NCBI RefSeq assembly: GCF_030272615.1
Contig: NC_081409.1
Location: 474,728,573 to 474,792,572 of the forward strand
Reading direction: 5' to 3'
Origin: Cryptomeria japonica
Lineage: Eukaryota; Streptophyta; Pinopsida; Cupressales; Cupressaceae
Length of the DNA stretch: 64,000 nt
A program made the position numbers and the translations under genes. Below, piece by piece: positions 59,440 through 64,000 of the stretch (positions are counted from its first letter, which is position 1; each line of letters opens with the position of its first letter). Below the pieces are notes generated by a model that searched no databases, was not told the DNA's origin, and worked only from the letters and a program-made list of their open reading frames with translations.

Positions 59440-59451
59440 TGGTATCAGAGC
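59440..59451 (+). other. Primer binding site of copia element E
   Basis: TGGTATCAGAGC is an exact match to the usual tRNA-iMet primer site of plant copia elements. A long leader follows, interrupted by a solo LTR. Confidence 0.85.
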
Positions 59452-59650
59452 GGTAGTGATCTTGGGCGGATTTTTTTTCCTGTAATTCACATTTTTCGTG
59501 TGAGGATCTGTAATACACGTTTGTGTGTGAGGACCTATAATTCACGGTTTTTTTTGTGTGGGGGCTATTGCAAGGTTTTCTTTTCTGTGTGTTTGTGCCT
59601 GCAAGATCTCTGTTCTGTAACTCCCGCGTGACCTCTGCTTCGGTGTTCCG

Positions 59651-61067
59651 TGAAAGATCCCTGATGGATCTCTTTTACCAATCTGCTGTAATTTTTATTT
59701 ATTTAAATTGATTTTTCCTGCTTATTAATATTTTCTTTCAGAAATAGACAGAAGTTGCAGAAGGGTTGAATTCTTTTTGTATTTTGATGATTTTTCAACA
59801 AGTAAATAATGAAGTACAAGTACATGAACAAAGTACTGAAAATGAAGTTCATATACAGCCAAAACAAATTCGATTCAAGGCAGATTTCTGAATATAAAAT
59901 CAAATATTTGACCAGATGAAGATTTCCAATAATTTCAGGAAGATTACAATCAGGAATAATTCCAACCTGGATGCTGAAAGAGTAACATAACTAGGAATGA
60001 AGTTGTGGCAAGATTCCAGCCCTCCAAGTGCTGCACGTGGGAAGGAAAGTGGCTGCCAGGTACAGCCGTACGGCTGCCAAGTACACCCAACTGGTTAGAA
60101 ACCCCAAACCCCACGCTGAACTCTGTCAGAATTGTTGAACCTCCAGAAAGAATGCCGTACAATCTCCAAGATGCTAATAGCTGCAAACAAATCCAAACCA
60201 CTGTATTGGGGGCTACGTCCCAAACAGGCAAGGCATTGGGGTTGGCGTCCCAGATGCTGAAAAGCTCTTCCAGAGCCAAATCTCAAATCCCAGATGTAAA
60301 ATGTGTAAAAGATGATAAGAATTAGGTCTCAACTTCCTTATAACACCTTCCCACTAAGCTCAAACCCTAAAAGTGACTCAATGGGGCGTTTAGGGTTAAA
60401 ATGTTATATTTCTCATTTTAAGTTGTCAAGTGCATAGAAAATGACCTTTTTTCAAATATAAAGAAATCCGTTCACCGAAAGGATCTGAGTCAAAAGAGAA
60501 ATATTTAGAAAAGTCCAAGACCTTTCCAACGAGCTATCACACCAAGGGATACGCATCCAGATGAGGCCAAAAACCCCTTATCACTCCAAAATGGCTATAA
60601 ACATAGCCTTATTTAAATAATTAAACGCTAACTTAAGAAATATTTAAATATATTAAAAATATATCCCAAATAGCTGTAGAAGGCTCAAATGACTCCAAAA
60701 ACCTGAAACGGAATTTGCCACCTGTCTGTGACTGAAGTCGGAAATCATAGATCAACTGGCAGTCTCATCCCTAAAATCTAGGGATGCTCCTAGAAACTAG
60801 GAAACACACCCAAATCTCCTGAAACTAAAACCATCTAAAAGGTCATGAATAACCTCATGACTGGCAACTGTCACGACCTCCTAAAATTTAGGGATACCCC
60901 CTAAAATCTAGGAACTGCTCCAAACTGGCTCCAAACTGCCTGTAAAGCCAAAATCCAATCACTATATGCATTGAATGAGTCCCAATCAACCTCTGCTAGC
61001 CTACGAGACTCCAATGATAGGCCAACTCCTCCGTCTCCGATGTCCACTCTAGAAAGGGGACATGACA
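59651..61067 (-). mobile_element. Solo LTR, 1417 bp, TSD TTCCG
   Basis: On the minus strand it runs TGTCATGTCCCC...GGGATCTTTCA. Perfect TTCCG copies at 59646-59650 and 61068-61072 flank it. The leader of copia element E continues on both sides, so it inserted into that leader. It carries the TAGCCTA/TAGGCCA stem-loop near its start. The ORFs inside (109, 106 and 84 codons) are not supported as genes. Confidence 0.9.
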
Positions 61068-61439
61068 TTCCGTCTGTCCGCAACCTTCGTGTGTCTGCGA
61101 CCGCTGTGTGTCTGCAACGCGATGCAACCTGCACCCTCGACGATGCGACCTGCAACCGCGACTTCTGTTTTTTTTTCCCTGTGCGAAGTTTCTTCTGTCT
61201 GCAGATTTTCTGGGCATATCATGGCTTCCACGACCCTCTGAGTTTTTCGATTAAGGTGTTTACCTTAAAGTTTCCATCGAAAATACATTTTTCTTGCAGA
61301 TTCTTGGTGGGTTTTTCAAAACCTAATCTGGGTAGTTGCTCGATTTTTCTGGGTGCATCATTTTTCGTGCCTCGATTTTCGAGCCAACGAATTTGAATTT
61401 GGTTGTCAGATTCCTTCTGGGTTTTCTCTCATCTTTCAG

Positions 61440-62915
61440 TACATTGGGAAAGGCAGTCAACGCTTTAATGGTCACAATTACAACATCTGGAAACAGCGTA
61501 TGTTGACCATTTTTTAATATAGGCGTCTTGACCAGCTAGTTTTGGGAAAAGAGCTCAGTCCTGGTACACCTGGTGCAGATCAAGATAAGTTTGATGAACG
61601 CAATCGGGAGGCAGTTATGCTTCTCAAACTCTCAGTGACTGATGATCAGTTACCGCAGATTCCTTCTGGCAAGACAGCTTCCGACATCTGGAAGCATCTG
61701 AAGGAATTGCATGAGACATCCGACAAGAGCCGCGCATTCTTTCTAAAGAATCAGCTGTTCTCCATTATGATGGACGAACGTATGTCCTTACAGGAACACC
61801 TCACGAGGATTAAGGACATTCGAGATCAGCTCGAGGCTATTGGTCGGACTATGGAGGAAGAAGACATGGTAGTAATCACTCTGAAAAGTCTTCCGAAATC
61901 GTATGAACACTTCATTGAGACCCTCAACATTACTTCCACTAATGTTGATCTGAAGTTTTCAGAATTGTGCACCAAACTTATACAACAGGATCGCTGGAAA
62001 CAACAGTTTGGTAGTGGTACTACGTCAGCCTCCTCGGAAAATGCCTTCACAGCCCAATCCTTTCACAAGGATAAAGGCAAATTTCAGTCCTCTCAGTCTT
62101 CTCAGCAGAAAGGCTCTTCTCAGACACAGGATGGTGCTAAGAAGAAGAATGTGCAGTGCAATTACTGTCACAAGTACGGCCATATGAAGAAAGATTGCTG
62201 TCAGAGGCTCGCTTCTGAACAAAAGAAGCAGGGAGGGTCACACCAGAAGGCGCATGTTGCTGAACATTCCGAGCAGAAGGAGTCTGCCTTTTATGCCTTT
62301 ATGGCTAAGAGGTCTTCAGATCATGCCAGGTCTTCTGCTTGGTACATCGACTCTGGTGCATCACGTCACTTTTCTCATCGGCGTGACTGGTTTACAGACT
62401 TCTCATCTTTCAGTGATTCCGTTGTATTTGGTGGAGGTGAGGAGTATACAGTTGTTGGCAGAGGCACTGTTCAGATACAGTCTGGTGGCAGGACTCTCAT
62501 TTTCCTGAATGTGTACTATGTTCCTGGTATGGAACTTAATTTGCTCTCTGTCAGTCAGATTATGAGGAATTCTCCTCAGCTAGATGTGGTGTTCAGTGCT
62601 CACAAGTGTTCCATCATTGATCGGGAGACTCGTCTTACTGTTGCTGTTGGTCTAGAGGATCATGGCCTATATAGGCTTCTTGACACTGGTTATTCTCCTG
62701 AAGTGGCTCTGGCAGCTCGTGTTTCTCCTCTCAGCACTTTGTGGCATCAGAGATATGGACATCTCAACATTCAGTATCTCTCTCAGCTATCTCGGGAGGG
62801 ACTTGTTTCAGGGTTACCTGATATTCAGACTCAGCATCTTGAGTATGTGGCGCCTGTCAAGCTGGCAGCAGCATCGGACTTCATTCACACATGGAAAGTC
62901 TTGGCGCGCATCTAA
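61440..62915 (+). pseudogene. Ty1/copia gag-protease (E), first frame
   Basis: The frame begins before 61500 (HNYNIWKQRML), but a TAA at 61515-61517 interrupts it. It then stays open for about 457 codons. It has a UBN2-type gag (WKHLKELHETSDKSRAFFLK, MDERMSLQEHLTRIKDIRDQ), a complete zinc knuckle CNYCHKYGHMKKDC and protease WYIDSGASRHFSH with the D-S-G triplet. The gag-pre-integrase motif LWHQRYGHLNIQYLSQLSRE follows. The Cys pair of the integrase zinc region is lost at a frame shift around 62850-62880. The rest continues in another frame. Confidence 0.9.
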
Positions 62916-64000
62916 GGTACTTCAATTACTTCATGCTGATATTTGTGGTCCTATGAATACATCTTCTGTTACTGGTTGCAAATACTTTTTGCTTATTGTA
63001 GATGATTTTAGTAGAAAGATGTGGGTGTACTTTCTTAAACACAAATCAGATGTATTTAGTATCTTTCAGAAGTTTAAGTCCTTTGTTGAAAAAGAGTCTG
63101 GATCTAGCATCATTACTCTTAGGATAGATAACGGGGGGGAATTTTGTTCTTCTGCGTTCTCCAACTTCTGTGATACCCATGGCATCAAACGCCAATTGAC
63201 TACACCCTACACTCCTCAGCAAAACAGTGTTGTCGAGTGTCGCAATCGTACGGTTGTTGAGATGGCTCGCTCTATGTTACAACACAGGAGTGTTCCGAAT
63301 AAGTATTGGGCTGAAGCAGTGTTTACTGTTGTCTACCTCCTTAACCGTTCCCCTACTCAGGCTGTTAAGGGGAAGACTCCAGAAGAGGTTTGGTCTGGTC
63401 GGAAGCCTAAGATCAGCCACCTGAAGGTTTTTGGCTATGTTGCCTATGTTTGGATTCCAGATGCTAAGCGCTCCAAGTTGGATTCCAAAAGTCAGAAACT
63501 CATGATGACAGGATACAGTGATCACCATAAGGCCTACAGACTGATAGATATAGACACTGAACGTCTTATCTTCAGTCGTGATGTTGTATTTGATGAAGAC
63601 AGAGGATTCTTTCAGTCCCCTTCTTCTGAGCAGAGTTCTGAGGATCAACCTCACAGTGTTCTTATTCCATTAGGTTCGCCTGATGGGAGGGATGATGCAG
63701 AATCTATTTTCGATGATGCACTACCTGAGTTCCCTCCGGAGAATAATCCTCCTCCTGCTGCTCCTGTTCCTAATCTTGAGCCTCTTCCAACTCCTCCAGA
63801 TGTTAGCACTTCTACTCTCTGGCCTAAATGGTGGGCCAAGACCATTGGTGATCTCAGGGATACTGAGCTCATTGAGGGTAGAACCTCCCGTAATAAGAGC
63901 AAACAACAGCATACAGTCAATTTTGCTCTCATGGCTAACATACACAGTGTTTTTGAGCCTCAGACATATTCAGAGGCTAAAGGTATACCTGAGTGGGAAC
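62885..64000 (+). pseudogene. Ty1/copia integrase (E), to window end
   Basis: After the shift the frame is open to the right edge. HADICGPMN carries the first catalytic Asp, RIDNGGEF the second, and NSVVECRNRT the Glu (usually NGVVERKNRT). GKTPEEVW, HLKVFGYVAYV and an acidic, Pro-rich linker before RT follow. RT and the 3' LTR lie beyond the window. With one stop and one shift seen, E is fairly recent but not autonomous as read. Confidence 0.88.

Noticed and set aside
1-64000. tRNA, rRNA or snRNA genes
   Set aside because: I looked for cloverleaf boxes and known RNA cores and found only primer binding sites that match the tRNA 3' end.

Overview
The window looks like nuclear DNA of a seed plant with a very large, repeat-filled genome, most probably a gymnosperm. 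The grounds are one conserved gene whose two visible exons lie 23.2 kb apart, a second intron still open after 33 kb, and stacked, mostly old LTR retrotransposons of plant types (Ty3/gypsy chromoviruses with a chromodomain, Ty1/copia, tRNA-iMet primer sites). The species was not identified.

The only host gene I can support is a ubiquitin-activating (E1) enzyme gene on the + strand. Exon 1 (5952-7289) encodes the inactive adenylation domain and the first catalytic cysteine half-domain. Exon 2 (30509-30679) continues in frame at the position expected for the family and leads into the active adenylation domain. The remaining exons (ThiF core, catalytic Cys, ubiquitin-fold domain) are not in the window.

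Layout. 1-5.9 kb: gene flank with a LINE-like insert (227-1728, 16-bp target duplications) and a decayed gypsy fragment. 5.95-7.29 kb: exon 1. 7.3-30.5 kb: intron 1, holding a degenerate motif array (10.1-11.2 kb), a reverse-strand chromovirus that lacks reverse transcriptase (11.2-18.5 kb) fused to the 5' end of a second LTR element (18.5-20.8 kb), a GGCGGACTTT motif array with a hairpin (23.9-24.8 kb) and further low-copy repeats. 30.5-30.7 kb: exon 2. 30.7 kb to the end: intron 2 (inferred). It contains a hAT transposon (32.8-49.46 kb) split in its BED zinc finger by a chromovirus (33.17-48.56 kb). That chromovirus carries a hAT MITE and a gag-protease deletion derivative inside its 5' LTR, and another hAT MITE inside its integrase. 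Further on are tandem repeats, a copia RT relic, a solo LTR (53.0-55.0 kb), a decayed gypsy fragment, and a copia element (59.27 kb to the end) whose leader carries another solo LTR.

The most distinctive new-looking signal is a small stem-loop a few dozen bases inside the TGTAATGTCCC end of seven LTRs of several families, where paired bases change together. The other leads are the chromovirus with an acidic coding block in place of its RT, and the divergent E1. I found no RNA genes, no CRISPR and no complete autonomous element.
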